Of a DNA stretch of 64,000 nt, positions 33,700 through 43,717 are shown in pieces. How positions within the stretch are numbered: position 1 is the stretch's first letter; each line of letters opens with the position of its first letter. Made by a program: the position numbers and the translations under genes. Below the pieces are notes generated by a model. It was not told the origin of the DNA and did no database searches. It was given only the letters and a program-made list of their open reading frames with translations. This stretch comes from UKL13-2 sp038206765 (lineage in GTDB: Bacteria > Pseudomonadota > Gammaproteobacteria > Burkholderiales > Usitatibacteraceae): contig JBBRAM010000004.1 of NCBI GenBank assembly GCA_038206765.1, forward strand, positions 1 to 64,000, read 5' to 3'.

Positions 33700-35121
33700 A
33701 TGAAAAATTTAACCAACAGCATGTACGCACGCGCTTCGCTCGCCATAAATCCCGATTTGATTCGCAAATACGATCGCCCTGGCCCCCGCTACACTTCGTA
33801 CCCGACAGCCGACCGGTTTGTGGAAAGCTATGGTCCGGAGGAGCACATTCATACGTTGGCCAATCGGCACGCTAATGGGCCGGATGTTCCGCTTTCGTTG
33901 TACGTACATTTGCCGTTTTGCAATACCATTTGCTTTTATTGTGGCTGCAATAAAGTGGTGACTAAAAACCATAGCCGCAGCGCGAAATATTTACTGTATG
34001 TCGAACGCGAAGTCGACCTGGTTTCGACGCACCTCACTGGCTCAAGGCGGGTTGATCAGCTGCATTTGGGAGGGGGCACACCCACATTTTTATCAACAGA
34101 GGAGTTGTGCGAGCTGGTCGCTATTCTTGGTCGACGGTTTGAAATTAGCGCTGATAAAGCAGATCGTGAATTCTCAATAGAGATTGATCCACGCACCGTT
34201 GATAGGCGCAAAATTGAAACTTTAGCCAAGCTGGGTTTTAACCGCCTGAGCGTAGGTGTCCAAGACTTTGACGATGCAGTTCAGCGCGCGGTCAATCGCA
34301 TTCAATCTGTCGCTGAGACTTACGCAGCGATTGATTCTGCTCGCGAGAACGGCTTCACCTCAATCAACATAGATCTTATCTATGGGCTACCAAAACAAAA
34401 TGTAATCGGATTTGGTCATACGTTGGATCGGGTTATACAAATGAAGCCAGATCGAATTGCGCTTTATAGTTACGCACACTTGCCCGAATTGTTTAAGTCG
34501 CAACGCAATATTGCCGACGCGGATTTACCCACTGCGGAGGTGCGTTTGGAAATCTTGGCGCTTGCCATTAAAAAGCTTGGCGATGCAGGTTATGTCTATA
34601 TCGGCATGGATCATTTTGCATTGCCCCATGATGAGCTCGCGATCGCGGCAAGTAGATCACTATTGCATAGAAATTTTCAAGGTTACTCCACACGGCCCAA
34701 CTGTGATTTGCTGGCTTTCGGCGTTTCAGCCATTAGCAATATCAGTACGACCTATAGTCAAAACGTAAAAGGGCTCGACCAGTACTACGATTCATTAGAT
34801 CGTGGCGAATTGCCTATATTACGCGGCGTTGAACTTGACGGTGATGATTTGCTGCGCCGCGATGTGATTCAAACATTGATGTGCGATTTTGAGCTATCGC
34901 TGCCGAATTTCGACGCTATGCATTCGATAAGCTTCCGCGACTACTTTGCTGATGAATGGGCCATGCTTCAACAGTTTGAACGCGAGGCGTTAATAGAAAT
35001 TGACGATGACCGCATTCGTTTCACACCTAGCGGCAGGCTACTAGTTCGGGTGGTGGCAATGGTTTTTGACCGCTATTTGAAGCTTGGCATGGTACGCCAG
35101 CGCTACTCGAAATTAATTTGA
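33700..35121 (+). CDS. hemN: Oxygen-independent coproporphyrinogen III oxidase HemN
   Basis: HemN makes protoporphyrinogen IX from coproporphyrinogen III without oxygen, using radical SAM chemistry. The 473-residue protein has the HemN opening KYDRPGPRYTSYPTADRF, the Fe-S motif C74-x3-C78-x2-C81 (PFCNTICFYCGC), the LHLGGGTPTFLS glycine motif and SVGVQDFDDAVQRAVNR. Length and C-terminal domain match true HemN rather than the shorter HemW. It opens the cbb3 oxidase cluster, which needs heme at low oxygen. The FNR box 212 bases upstream makes anaerobic induction likely. The reading frame ends 28 bases before the next gene. Confidence 0.95.
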   Translation: MKNLTNSMYARASLAINPDLIRKYDRPGPRYTSYPTADRFVESYGPEEHIHTLANRHANGPDVPLSLYVHLPFCNTICFYCGCNKVVTKNHSRSAKYLLYVEREVDLVSTHLTGSRRVDQLHLGGGTPTFLSTEELCELVAILGRRFEISADKADREFSIEIDPRTVDRRKIETLAKLGFNRLSVGVQDFDDAVQRAVNRIQSVAETYAAIDSARENGFTSINIDLIYGLPKQNVIGFGHTLDRVIQMKPDRIALYSYAHLPELFKSQRNIADADLPTAEVRLEILALAIKKLGDAGYVYIGMDHFALPHDELAIAASRSLLHRNFQGYSTRPNCDLLAFGVSAISNISTTYSQNVKGLDQYYDSLDRGELPILRGVELDGDDLLRRDVIQTLMCDFELSLPNFDAMHSISFRDYFADEWAMLQQFEREALIEIDDDRIRFTPSGRLLVRVVAMVFDRYLKLGMVRQRYSKLI

Positions 35122-35149
35122 ACTGGCTAAGTCCAGAGCTAGCTCAGTC

Positions 35150-36022
35150 GTGGAATCATCAATCATCTTCACCGCGATGTTAACGGCATTCGTAGTCGGC
35201 CTAGCGAGCAGTTTGCATTGTCTGGGTATGTGTGGAGGGGCGATGTCAGCGATGATGCTGACGGCAAAGCCTAGGATCGCACAAAATGTGACGGCAACAT
35301 TCCCATTGTCTGCACTGTCGGCCACAATACATGCGCCATCGAATGGGTGGTCTGAAGCTGTTGCAGGGTATGCGACAGCGCAAAACCTAACGCTCGTTTT
35401 TGCGTTCAACTTTGGCCGCATATTGAGCTATAGCGTTGCCGGCGCGGTTGTTGGTGCTGTTGGTAGTGCTGGCAATACTACAGGCGTATGGCTGATGCGT
35501 GACGTGATGCCAATACGGTTGACGATTTTTGTTGTTGCCAATATTGCCATGTTACTCACCGGTCTATACATTGGCGGTTGGACACGTGGGCTTGCGCCAC
35601 TTGAACGTGTCGGCGTAAAAATTTGGCGAAAAATTTCGCCTCTGACTAACAAGCTGCTGCCAGTCAAAAGTGCAAGCCAAGCCGTCCTACTTGGTGCGCT
35701 CTGGGGTTGGATTCCGTGCGGCTTGGTGTACGCAATGTTGGTGGTGGCACTAGCCAGCGGAGGTGCCGTCAACGGTGCGGTAAGCATGCTGGCATTCGGG
35801 CTTGGCACGCTGCCCGCGATGACGGCGGCAGGCATGTTGAGTGCGCAAATAAAAATGCGGCTGCGTGATAAACGCTTGCGAATATCGGCGGGCGTTGCTG
35901 TGATTGTAATAGCGCTAATCGGCTTGAATCGCACGCCGGCTTTGGCCGGGCTTGGTCAATACGCAACGCTCACTGCGTTGTGCCATTCCATGTTGAGCAA
36001 TTCTGCAAAGAGTTCACCATGA
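35150..36022 (+). CDS. TauE/SafE-family membrane protein of the cbb3 cluster
   Basis: This 290-residue protein begins at GTG 35150 and has the COG2836 signature: FVVGLASSLHCLGMCGGAMS near residues 14-33, with a cysteine pair, then GAVGSAGNTTG loops and a second conserved turn, ALWGWIPCGLVYAML, near 188. About six to seven membrane helices are present. The family sits beside ccoI/ccoS in many Proteobacteria and is thought to help copper handling or thiol redox during oxidase assembly; the TauE/SafE sulfite-export name is historical. Its stop overlaps the ccoI start (ATGA), so the two are coupled. Confidence 0.85.
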   Translation: MESSIIFTAMLTAFVVGLASSLHCLGMCGGAMSAMMLTAKPRIAQNVTATFPLSALSATIHAPSNGWSEAVAGYATAQNLTLVFAFNFGRILSYSVAGAVVGAVGSAGNTTGVWLMRDVMPIRLTIFVVANIAMLLTGLYIGGWTRGLAPLERVGVKIWRKISPLTNKLLPVKSASQAVLLGALWGWIPCGLVYAMLVVALASGGAVNGAVSMLAFGLGTLPAMTAAGMLSAQIKMRLRDKRLRISAGVAVIVIALIGLNRTPALAGLGQYATLTALCHSMLSNSAKSSP

Positions 36023-38532
36023 GCACGCTTGAGTTGCCCTCACCTTTACCCCCGTCTGCAGGTTTTTCTCCTTATCAATCGCTTACGTCAATTGCATGCT
36101 TTCACTGCGCTTTGCCGGTTCCGTCAGAAACGCACTTCAGCGTTAAATTTAAGGGCCAAGATGAGGCGGTGTGTTGCGTGGGTTGTGAAGCGGTCGCAAC
36201 AACGATTATCCAAGCAGGCTTATCTAATTTCTATGTTGAACGCAGCGCGCCCTCTGCGGCACCAGCGTTGAGTGTCACGCTGGGCGCTGTGAATGCTGCC
36301 GTCTACAATTTGTCAAAAATTCAATCGCAATATGTTTCAACCTCTACTGATTCTAAACAAGCTGCGTCGCTTTATATCGATGGCGTAACCTGCAACGCGT
36401 GTTTGTGGTTGGCGGAGGCAACGCTCAAGCGTATTCACGGTGTGACGAGTGCTGAGATCAATTACATTTCTCATCGGGCAGAAGTTATCTGGCAAGGACG
36501 CGACACAACCCTTGCAACGATTGTTAATGCAATTGAAAGTGTCGGATTGGGTGCAATGCCGGTGGCGGCAGGGGAGCGGCACGCAACGCGTGCAAAGGCT
36601 AAGCGAGACTCACTACAACAATTGGGTGTGGCGCTGCTGGCGATGATGCAAGTAATGATGTTTACTGTGCCGCTTTATTTCACTGACTTCGACGACATTT
36701 CAGCCGATGCGCGGCACTTAATGCAATGGGCAAGTTTGGCGTTAACGCTACCGGTGGTGATGTATGCGGCACGTCCGTTCTGGCTGGGCGCGCTGCGCGA
36801 TTGGCGCACTCATCATGTCAGCATGGACTCCCCGGTGGCGCTTGCGATTGCTACGACATTCATCACTAGCTTATGGACGATGACAACTGGGCGCGGTGCG
36901 CTTTATTTTGATTCGATCAGCATGTTTGTATTTTTATTGCTGACGGCGCGATATTTGGAAGCTAGCATTCGCGATCACGCGTTAACGAGGATTGAGCGAC
37001 TGTCGAACGCGATGCCCGCTGTTGCGTGGCGATTGGCTCAGTATCCTGCAAGCCGTGCGTCGTCCGAAACTGCCAGCGCTTTACTGGCGCAAGGCGATTT
37101 CATTTTGATCCCTACCGGGCAAGTAATCTCGGCCGATTCAACTTTGCTCGAGGGTGTAGCTGAGATTGATGAATCTATTGTTACTGGCGAATCGCGACCT
37201 GCAATACATACGGCTGGTTCACCACTCATTGGCGGCACGATCAATTTAGGGTCACCCCTGATTGCACGCGTCGAACGTGTTGGTGCAGCAAGCGTGCTGG
37301 CTGCTGTGGCGCGAATGGCGGAACGGTCCCTTGGTGAACGGCCCAGACTTTCGGTATTGACTGATCGTGTCGCGCGTTTTGTGATGCCTTCCCTCATTTT
37401 ATTGGCGGTGGGTGCCGGCGTTGTTTGGTTTTTCTTAGATGCCTCACAAAGCTTTAATGTCTCGGTGGCAGTCATTGCGGTGACTTGCCCTTGCGCCGTA
37501 GCACTTGCAGCGCCGCTCGCGTATGCCAGCGCCACGTTAAAAACCGCAAAAGACGGGTTGCTCATTTCACGCGGCCAAGTGCTGGAAATATTGCCGCAAA
37601 TTACCGATGTTGTTTTTGATAAAACCGGGACGTTAACTACCGGCAAATTACGTATTAAGCAAATTGATACTTGCCCGGCTATTACGCGCGACGACGCAAT
37701 CGCAATAGCGGTAGCGCTTGAAGAAGGTGCGGCGCACCCGATTGCAAAATCGATTAGGTTGCTTGATCAAAGTGAAGTCTCAGCTGTTGTTGCAACAAAC
37801 TTATGCTTTGTTCCAGGCGGTGGTGTCGAAGGTGAAATAAATGGTGCGCACTATCGATTTGGCCATCAAAAATTTTCCTGTTCCGTTTCGGCCGCGTTTT
37901 CAAGCGTAGCGTCGACATCAACTTCAGTTGCCGGTGATGATGCGTTCGTGCTCAGCTGCGACGGTCGATGGCTAGCGACTTTCCAAACCGAAGACGCCTT
38001 AAAGTCAGACGCGCTAGAAACTGTAAGGGCATTGCAGCGTGCTGGCCTTGCCGTGCATCTGCTATCCGGTGATCGTGTTGACCGGGTTCGTGCCGTCGCG
38101 ACTGAACTCGGTATTGACTATGTTTACACCATGGCTGCACAAACACCCGCGGGTAAGGTTCGGTATATCGAACAACTTCGCGCTGAAGGCCGCAAAGTGG
38201 CCATGATTGGGGACGGCGTTAATGATGCACCTGTGCTGGGCGCTGCTGATGCTTCTATCGCGATGGCGGCTGGCGCGGATTTGCCAAGGTTGACGGCAGA
38301 CGCGGTGCTGATGTCGCCGAATTTGACTGTGATTGTTTCAGCACTCACGCTTGCGCACCGGACAAAGAAAATTATTAACCAAAATTTCGCCTGGGCCGTT
38401 TTGTATAACGCCATTGCGATTCCATTGGCACTGATGAACCTGATCAATCCAGCTTTGGCCGCAATTGGTATGGGCACGAGCGGGCTAATTGTGGTGCTGA
38501 ACTCCATGCGGTTGTTGAGGGTTAGATCTTGA
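36019..38532 (+). CDS. ccoI: CcoI, copper-exporting P-type ATPase for cbb3 assembly
   Basis: I choose the ATG at 36019, which overlaps the preceding stop (837 residues). The N-terminus carries a cysteine cluster (C27, C30, C52, C53, C56) and a heavy-metal domain with C125-x2-C128 (GVTCNACLW). Then come eight membrane helices with the TCPCAVALA ion motif near residue 490, the phosphorylation motif DKTGTLT with D534, and GDGVNDAPVLGAADAS near 730. CcoI/FixI pumps copper to the periplasm for the CuB centre of cbb3 oxidase. ccoS follows after 13 bases. Confidence 0.95.
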   Translation: MSTLELPSPLPPSAGFSPYQSLTSIACFHCALPVPSETHFSVKFKGQDEAVCCVGCEAVATTIIQAGLSNFYVERSAPSAAPALSVTLGAVNAAVYNLSKIQSQYVSTSTDSKQAASLYIDGVTCNACLWLAEATLKRIHGVTSAEINYISHRAEVIWQGRDTTLATIVNAIESVGLGAMPVAAGERHATRAKAKRDSLQQLGVALLAMMQVMMFTVPLYFTDFDDISADARHLMQWASLALTLPVVMYAARPFWLGALRDWRTHHVSMDSPVALAIATTFITSLWTMTTGRGALYFDSISMFVFLLLTARYLEASIRDHALTRIERLSNAMPAVAWRLAQYPASRASSETASALLAQGDFILIPTGQVISADSTLLEGVAEIDESIVTGESRPAIHTAGSPLIGGTINLGSPLIARVERVGAASVLAAVARMAERSLGERPRLSVLTDRVARFVMPSLILLAVGAGVVWFFLDASQSFNVSVAVIAVTCPCAVALAAPLAYASATLKTAKDGLLISRGQVLEILPQITDVVFDKTGTLTTGKLRIKQIDTCPAITRDDAIAIAVALEEGAAHPIAKSIRLLDQSEVSAVVATNLCFVPGGGVEGEINGAHYRFGHQKFSCSVSAAFSSVASTSTSVAGDDAFVLSCDGRWLATFQTEDALKSDALETVRALQRAGLAVHLLSGDRVDRVRAVATELGIDYVYTMAAQTPAGKVRYIEQLRAEGRKVAMIGDGVNDAPVLGAADASIAMAAGADLPRLTADAVLMSPNLTVIVSALTLAHRTKKIINQNFAWAVLYNAIAIPLALMNLINPALAAIGMGTSGLIVVLNSMRLLRVRS

Positions 38533-38545
38533 TGGTCGGAACGAA

Positions 38546-38761
38546 ATGACGGAATCCCTTTGGTTGCTGATCCCGCTTAGCGTGGTCCTCGCGTTTGTGA
38601 TTGGTGCCTGCTTTTGGTGGGCTGCAGGTGCAGGTCAGTTTGATGATTTAACCGGACCCGGCGAGCGGATTTTGCAGGATGACGACGGTGTTCCAGATGC
38701 GCTTGTCAATAAACAACGGGAAACCGGCCCGGACTTGATAAATATCAAATTGCCGAAGTAG
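38546..38761 (+). CDS. ccoS: CcoS, cbb3 oxidase maturation protein
   Basis: The 71-residue protein has one membrane span (LWLLIPLSVVLAFVIGACFW) followed by WAAGAGQFDDLTGPGERILQ, the characteristic CcoS tail. CcoS is needed for insertion of cofactors into CcoN. It lies between ccoI and ccoN, as usual. Confidence 0.93.
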   Translation: MTESLWLLIPLSVVLAFVIGACFWWAAGAGQFDDLTGPGERILQDDDGVPDALVNKQRETGPDLINIKLPK

Positions 38762-38841
38762 CCAGATGCGACCATCAGATAAACCTAGTCAGTGGCGTAC
38801 GACGAAATTAACGAAAAAAATTTATTCAAAAGGATTTGACC

Positions 38842-40407
38842 ATGCAGGCGGAGATCGCACAACCCCCCAACCAGATGTCCGGCCAGACGCTTAACCAGTC
38901 AAACAGCCCCACGAAGAGCCCCACCAAGAGCCAGACGGCCAGCCCGACCTATAACTACAAAGTAGTCCGGCAGTTTGCGATCATGACGATTGTCTGGGGC
39001 GTTGTTGGCATGCTGGTGGGTGTCATCATTGCCGCCGAGTTGATCTGGCCTGACATGACATTCGGCATTCCATGGTTATCGTTTGGCAGGCTCCGCCCGC
39101 TACACACCAATGCGGTTATTTTTGCGTTTGGTGGCTGTGCGTTGATGGGCACTTCATACTATGTGGTGCAGCGTACTTGTCAAGCGCGTCTGATCTCGGA
39201 TCGTCTTGCTGCGTTGCATTTCTGGGGCTGGCAGTTGGTGATTGTGCTGGCGGCCATTACGCTGCCGCTTGGCTATACCCAAGGCAAAGAATATGCAGAA
39301 TTGGAGTGGCCAATTGATGTATTGATCACCATTGTTTGGGTGATCTATGCGCTGGTTTTTTTCGGCACGATCATGCGTCGTAAGACCGCACACATCTATG
39401 TGGCCAATTGGTTTTATGGTGCCTTCATTGTGACCGTAGCGTTACTGCATATTGTGAATAGTGCCGCTGTACCGGCGAGTTTTTGGAAATCATACTCAGC
39501 CTATGCCGGTGTACAGGATGCGATGATTCAATGGTGGTACGGCCACAATGCAGTGGGCTTCTTTTTAACCGCCGGCTTCCTCGGCATGATGTATTACTTT
39601 GTGCCAAAACAAGCCGAGCGGCCGGTGTACTCGTATCGGCTATCGGTCGTGCATTTTTGGGCGCTGATTTTTACTTATATGTGGGCGGGCCCACATCATT
39701 TGCACTACACCGCATTGCCCGATTGGGCGCAATCGCTGGGGATGTTGTTCTCGCTGATTCTATTGGCGCCGAGCTGGGGCGGCATGATTAACGGCATGAT
39801 GACGTTATCTGGCGCCTGGCATAAATTGCGCGATGACCCAATACTGAAATTCCTGATCGTCTCGCTATCGTTTTACGGCATGTCCACCTTCGAAGGGCCG
39901 ATGCTTGCGATAAAGACCGTTAATGGACTTGCCCACTACACCGATTGGATTATTGGGCACGTTCATTCCGGTGCGCTCGGTTGGGTGGCGTTTATTACCT
40001 TTGGCTCGATGTATTACTTGATCCCGCGTTTGTTTGGATTAAAGCAAATGTATAGCGTTCGCTTGATCTCGCTGCATTTCTGGATTGCGACAATTGGCGT
40101 GGTGTTGTACATCGCTGCGCTTTGGATATCGGGTGTGATGCAGGGCTTAATGTGGCGCGCTGTCAACGCGGACGGCACCCTCACTTACAGTTTTGTCGAA
40201 GCGGTGAAAGCGAGCTATCCGTACTGGACGATCCGTTTAATCGGCGGGTTGTTGTTCTTCATCGGCATGCTCATCATGACCTACAACGTCATTCGCACCG
40301 TGATGATGGGCCAAGCCTACGACGCGCCAATCCCCGCGACATTGCCTTCGCATCCTGATTTAAAAATTGGCGGGCTGCAGTCTCCACAGCCCGCGCACGG
40401 AGATTAG
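38842..40407 (+). CDS. ccoN: CcoN, catalytic subunit of cbb3-type cytochrome oxidase
   Basis: CcoN is the heme b/b3-CuB subunit that reduces oxygen with high affinity. The ATG at 38842 has an AAGGA site 7 bases upstream; a TTG six bases earlier is less likely. The 521-residue protein starts with an unusual polar, repetitive tail (SPTKSPTKSQTASPTYN, near residues 22-38), then about twelve helices. Heme and copper histidines are seen in RLRPLHTNAVIFAFGG, WWYGHNAVGFFLTAG, WAGPHHLHYTALPDW and IIGHVHSGALGWVAF. ccoO follows after three bases. Confidence 0.96.
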   Translation: MQAEIAQPPNQMSGQTLNQSNSPTKSPTKSQTASPTYNYKVVRQFAIMTIVWGVVGMLVGVIIAAELIWPDMTFGIPWLSFGRLRPLHTNAVIFAFGGCALMGTSYYVVQRTCQARLISDRLAALHFWGWQLVIVLAAITLPLGYTQGKEYAELEWPIDVLITIVWVIYALVFFGTIMRRKTAHIYVANWFYGAFIVTVALLHIVNSAAVPASFWKSYSAYAGVQDAMIQWWYGHNAVGFFLTAGFLGMMYYFVPKQAERPVYSYRLSVVHFWALIFTYMWAGPHHLHYTALPDWAQSLGMLFSLILLAPSWGGMINGMMTLSGAWHKLRDDPILKFLIVSLSFYGMSTFEGPMLAIKTVNGLAHYTDWIIGHVHSGALGWVAFITFGSMYYLIPRLFGLKQMYSVRLISLHFWIATIGVVLYIAALWISGVMQGLMWRAVNADGTLTYSFVEAVKASYPYWTIRLIGGLLFFIGMLIMTYNVIRTVMMGQAYDAPIPATLPSHPDLKIGGLQSPQPAHGD

Positions 40408-40410
40408 AAG

Positions 40411-41025
40411 ATGAAATTCACCCACGAAACAATTGAAAAAAATATTGGCTGGATGATTGTGCTGATTATTCTAGTGGTCAGTATTGGTGGCTTGGTCGAA
40501 ATTGTGCCGCTGTTTTTTCAACGCTCGACCACTGAGCCAGTCAGCGGATTAAAGCCTTACACCCCGCTACAACTTGCAGGACGCGATATTTATGTTCGCG
40601 AGGGTTGTTATAACTGCCATTCGCAGATGATTCGCCCGCTGCGTGCCGAGACTGAACGCTATGGCCACTACTCGGTGGCCGGCGAGTTCGTCTACGACCA
40701 TCCGTTTCAGTGGGGTAGTAAGCGCACCGGGCCGGACTTGCATCGTGTGGGCGGCAAATACAGCGATGAATGGCACCGCCTACATTTGCGCCAGCCGCGT
40801 GATTTGGTGCCCGAATCAAATATGCCTGCCTACACTTGGCTACAGAAACAAAAACTGGATCCCGAGGAATCAGAACCACGCATGCGTGCGCTAAGAAGTG
40901 TCGGCGTGCCTTATACGGATGAAGAAATTAAAGGAGCCGTAGCCGACGTAGCTGGCAAAACGGATGAAGATGCCTTGATTGCGTACTTGCAAATCTTGGG
41001 TACGGCGTTGAAAACAACACGATAG
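40411..41025 (+). CDS. ccoO: CcoO, monoheme cytochrome c subunit of cbb3 oxidase
   Basis: The 204-residue protein has one N-terminal membrane anchor (IGWMIVLIILVVSIGGLVEI) and one c-type heme site, C66-x2-C69-H70 (REGCYNCHSQM), with a distal methionine candidate in ESNMPAYTWL. The RPLRAETERYGHYSVAGEF and TGPDLHRVGGKYSDEWH segments are CcoO signatures. It passes electrons from CcoP to CcoN. Confidence 0.96.
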   Translation: MKFTHETIEKNIGWMIVLIILVVSIGGLVEIVPLFFQRSTTEPVSGLKPYTPLQLAGRDIYVREGCYNCHSQMIRPLRAETERYGHYSVAGEFVYDHPFQWGSKRTGPDLHRVGGKYSDEWHRLHLRQPRDLVPESNMPAYTWLQKQKLDPEESEPRMRALRSVGVPYTDEEIKGAVADVAGKTDEDALIAYLQILGTALKTTR

Positions 41026-41034
41026 GAGCAACCA

Positions 41035-41226
41035 GTGGACTTAAGCAATCTTCGCGTCATCGTTACGGCAATTTCGTTTGTCGCGTTCATTGGCGTGGTG
41101 TTTTGGGCCTATAACAATAAGCAAAAAAAACACTTTGATGATGCCGCCAACATACCCTTTCTGGACAATGATGAAGGTGTTTCTTCAACTGTATTAAAGG
41201 CGAAACAAGGCGGCCATCATGAGTGA
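41035..41226 (+). CDS. ccoQ: CcoQ, small subunit of cbb3 oxidase
   Basis: A GTG-started, 63-residue protein with one helix (VIVTAISFVAFIGVVFWAYN) and a charged tail typical of CcoQ/FixQ, which stabilises the complex. It begins 9 bases after ccoO and overlaps ccoP by 8 bases. Confidence 0.88.
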   Translation: MDLSNLRVIVTAISFVAFIGVVFWAYNNKQKKHFDDAANIPFLDNDEGVSSTVLKAKQGGHHE

Positions 41227-42196
41227 TTTCAACAGCAGCGGTTGGCATTGGTTCATCGCGATTGTGTCGATTGCATCGATCATCGGTTGCGGCGTGCTGC
41301 TGTGGACGCAAACAACGAAGCGCGCAACTAAAGGCGAGCAAGTAAAGTTGCACGGCAATGTGTGGGACGACGACTTGGTTGAGTACAACCACCCCATGCC
41401 AGGCTGGTGGCGGTGGCTTTTTTACATCACGATTGTTTTCTCGCTGATCTATTTGGCGTTTTACCCGGGCTTAGGCAATTTTGCCGGCAAGTTTGGTTGG
41501 ACATCAACTGGCCAATATAACGACGAGGTAAAAAAAGCGGAAGCGGAATTCGGACCGATGTTTGCAAAGTATGCACAGATTGATATTCCGACTTTGGCAA
41601 AAGACGCGACCGCAAATGAAATCGGCCAACGATTATTCCTCAACAATTGCGCACAATGTCATGGCTCGGACGCTGGAGGCGGTAAAGGTTTTCCGAACTT
41701 GCGTGATGCCGATTGGTTGTACGGCGGCGATCCGGCAACGATCGAGGCCACATTAAAGCTAGGTCGCAATGGCGTGATGCCCGCGTTGGGCGATGCCATC
41801 GGTGGAGAGGCGGGTATTAAAGAAGTAACCCACTATGTCCGCTCGCTATCAGGTTTAAAACACAATGCGGTATTGGCGGCGAACGGCAAGTTGAAGTTTG
41901 CCGTTTGTGCCGCTTGTCATGGGCCAGAAGGCAAAGGCATGCAGGCAATGGGTTCGCCAAACCTGACTGATAAAATTTGGCTCTACGGCAGCAGCGAAGA
42001 GACGATTGCTGAAACGATTCGCTTGGGCCGCAACAACATGATGCCGGCGCAACTAGAACGCCTGGGTGAGGCAAAGGTGCATTTGTTAGCCGCCTATGTT
42101 TACGGCTTGGGTGGTGGTGTGCCGCCACTAGCCGCAGCACTTGTTGCTCCGGTGGATGCGCCGGCTGTTCTGGTTCCGACCAAGTTATCACCGTAA
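41219..42196 (+). CDS. ccoP: CcoP, diheme cytochrome c subunit of cbb3 oxidase
   Basis: The 325-residue protein has two N-terminal membrane helices separated by the CcoP loop HGNVWDDDLVEYNHPMPGWW, then two cytochrome c domains with C144-x2-C147-H148 (NNCAQCHGSD) and C230-x2-C233-H234 (VCAACHGPEG). Distal methionines are likely in NGVMPALG and NNMMPAQL. It accepts electrons from soluble or c4-type cytochromes. The C-terminus carries an extra Ala/Val/Pro-rich tail of about 25 residues. Confidence 0.96.
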   Translation: MSDFNSSGWHWFIAIVSIASIIGCGVLLWTQTTKRATKGEQVKLHGNVWDDDLVEYNHPMPGWWRWLFYITIVFSLIYLAFYPGLGNFAGKFGWTSTGQYNDEVKKAEAEFGPMFAKYAQIDIPTLAKDATANEIGQRLFLNNCAQCHGSDAGGGKGFPNLRDADWLYGGDPATIEATLKLGRNGVMPALGDAIGGEAGIKEVTHYVRSLSGLKHNAVLAANGKLKFAVCAACHGPEGKGMQAMGSPNLTDKIWLYGSSEETIAETIRLGRNNMMPAQLERLGEAKVHLLAAYVYGLGGGVPPLAAALVAPVDAPAVLVPTKLSP

Positions 42197-42209
42197 TCCA
42201 TGAGATTTA

Positions 42210-43688
42210 ATGAATAAAGTAATCCCGATAATTACGGCTGACGAGCCACGAGCGCGACGTACCTCCGCACGCAAAGGCGGAGATGAAAACTCGTTTGAAG
42301 AGGCACTTTACGAGATTCGAAAAAAAATCTATCCACGCGCGGTGTCGGGTTGGTTTGCGCGTTGGCGGTGGGTAATTGTGTTTGCCACCCAGCTGGTTTA
42401 CTACGGCACTCCATGGCTTGTTTGGAATGATCGCCAAGCGGTGCTGTTTGATTTGACGGCACGTAAATTTTATATTTTTGGGCTCATATTCTGGCCGCAA
42501 GATTTTATCTATCTCACCGTGTTGTTGTTAATCTCGGCATTTTCGCTATTCCTGTTTACCGCTGTCGCAGGACGACTTTGGTGCGGCTACGCTTGTCCGC
42601 AAACGGTTTACACAGAAATATTTTTATGGATCGAACGTAAGATCGAAGGTGACTTCATTGCGCAGCAGAAATTAGACAATAGTCCAGTATCGGCGCGGCG
42701 TTTGAGACTAAAAGCGCTCAAACACGCCGTCTGGATTGGACTTTCACTTTGGACGGGCTTTACGCTTGTCGGTTATTTCGCACCGATTCGCGAGTTAGTG
42801 TTTTCCGTCGCGAAATGGACAATTGGCCCTTGGGAGACATTCTGGATATTTTTTTACGGCCTTGCCACTTACGGCAACGCGGGCTGGTTACGTGAGCAGG
42901 TTTGCAAGTATATGTGCCCTTATGCACGTTTCCAAGGGGCGATGTTTGATCGCGATACGCTCGTAATTACCTACGATGAAAAACGCGGAGAGGCGCGCGG
43001 TTCTCGCAGCAAAAAAGCGGACTACAAATCGCAAGGGCTGGGTGATTGCATTGACTGCCATATTTGTGTGCAGGTGTGCCCGACTGGTATTGATATTCGT
43101 GATGGCCAGCAGTACGAATGCATCGGCTGCACAGCATGTATCGATGCTTGTGACCAAGTGATGGGCAAAATGGGTTATCCGCGCGGGTTGATTCGCTACG
43201 CCACGGAAAATTCAGTCGATCAACAATTTGGCTGGAGCGAGATGTTAAAGCGTGTGTTCAGACCGCGCGTTGTCCTCTATACAGTGTTGCTTTGGGCAAT
43301 CATCATCGCCACCGGGATCACACTTTGGTATCGCGTGCCGGTGAGAGTAGATGTGATTCGTGATCGCGGTGCGATGTCACGGGAAGTTGAGGGCGGTCTG
43401 ATTGAGAACGTCTATCGTCTACATTTACTCAACACTCAAGAAAAACCACAGCGCTTTGTCGTTCACGTCTCCGGTATCGATGGGCTACAGATTGTTGGTT
43501 TGGATCAACCGCAAGAAATCGCTTCCGCTGCTTCCAAAACCATTGCGCTGGACGTTAGGGTTGATCCGGAACACGTGCCAAAAGGCAACACGCGAATTGA
43601 GTTTCAAGTGGTGGCGGTTGATTCAGAAGGTCGCGAGGCGCCCGGTACGTTTTCCATTCACGAGAAAGCAACATTTTTTAATCGATGA
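42210..43688 (+). CDS. ccoG: CcoG/RdxA/FixG polyferredoxin
   Basis: The 492-residue protein has about five membrane helices and ferredoxin clusters. Motifs include CGYACPQTVYTE near residue 128, CKYMCPYARFQGAMFDRDTL near 232, and two 4Fe-4S sets in CIDCHICVQVCPTGIDIRDG followed by CIGCTACIDACDQV. The C-terminal third is an immunoglobulin-like periplasmic domain (residues about 390-490). CcoG reduces Cu(II) for cbb3 assembly in some bacteria. The gene overlaps the frame region of ccoH slightly and follows ccoP by 13 bases. Confidence 0.94.
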   Translation: MNKVIPIITADEPRARRTSARKGGDENSFEEALYEIRKKIYPRAVSGWFARWRWVIVFATQLVYYGTPWLVWNDRQAVLFDLTARKFYIFGLIFWPQDFIYLTVLLLISAFSLFLFTAVAGRLWCGYACPQTVYTEIFLWIERKIEGDFIAQQKLDNSPVSARRLRLKALKHAVWIGLSLWTGFTLVGYFAPIRELVFSVAKWTIGPWETFWIFFYGLATYGNAGWLREQVCKYMCPYARFQGAMFDRDTLVITYDEKRGEARGSRSKKADYKSQGLGDCIDCHICVQVCPTGIDIRDGQQYECIGCTACIDACDQVMGKMGYPRGLIRYATENSVDQQFGWSEMLKRVFRPRVVLYTVLLWAIIIATGITLWYRVPVRVDVIRDRGAMSREVEGGLIENVYRLHLLNTQEKPQRFVVHVSGIDGLQIVGLDQPQEIASAASKTIALDVRVDPEHVPKGNTRIEFQVVAVDSEGREAPGTFSIHEKATFFNR

Positions 43689-43717
43689 TTTTGTCCATAG
43701 TAAGACAGGATTTAAAC

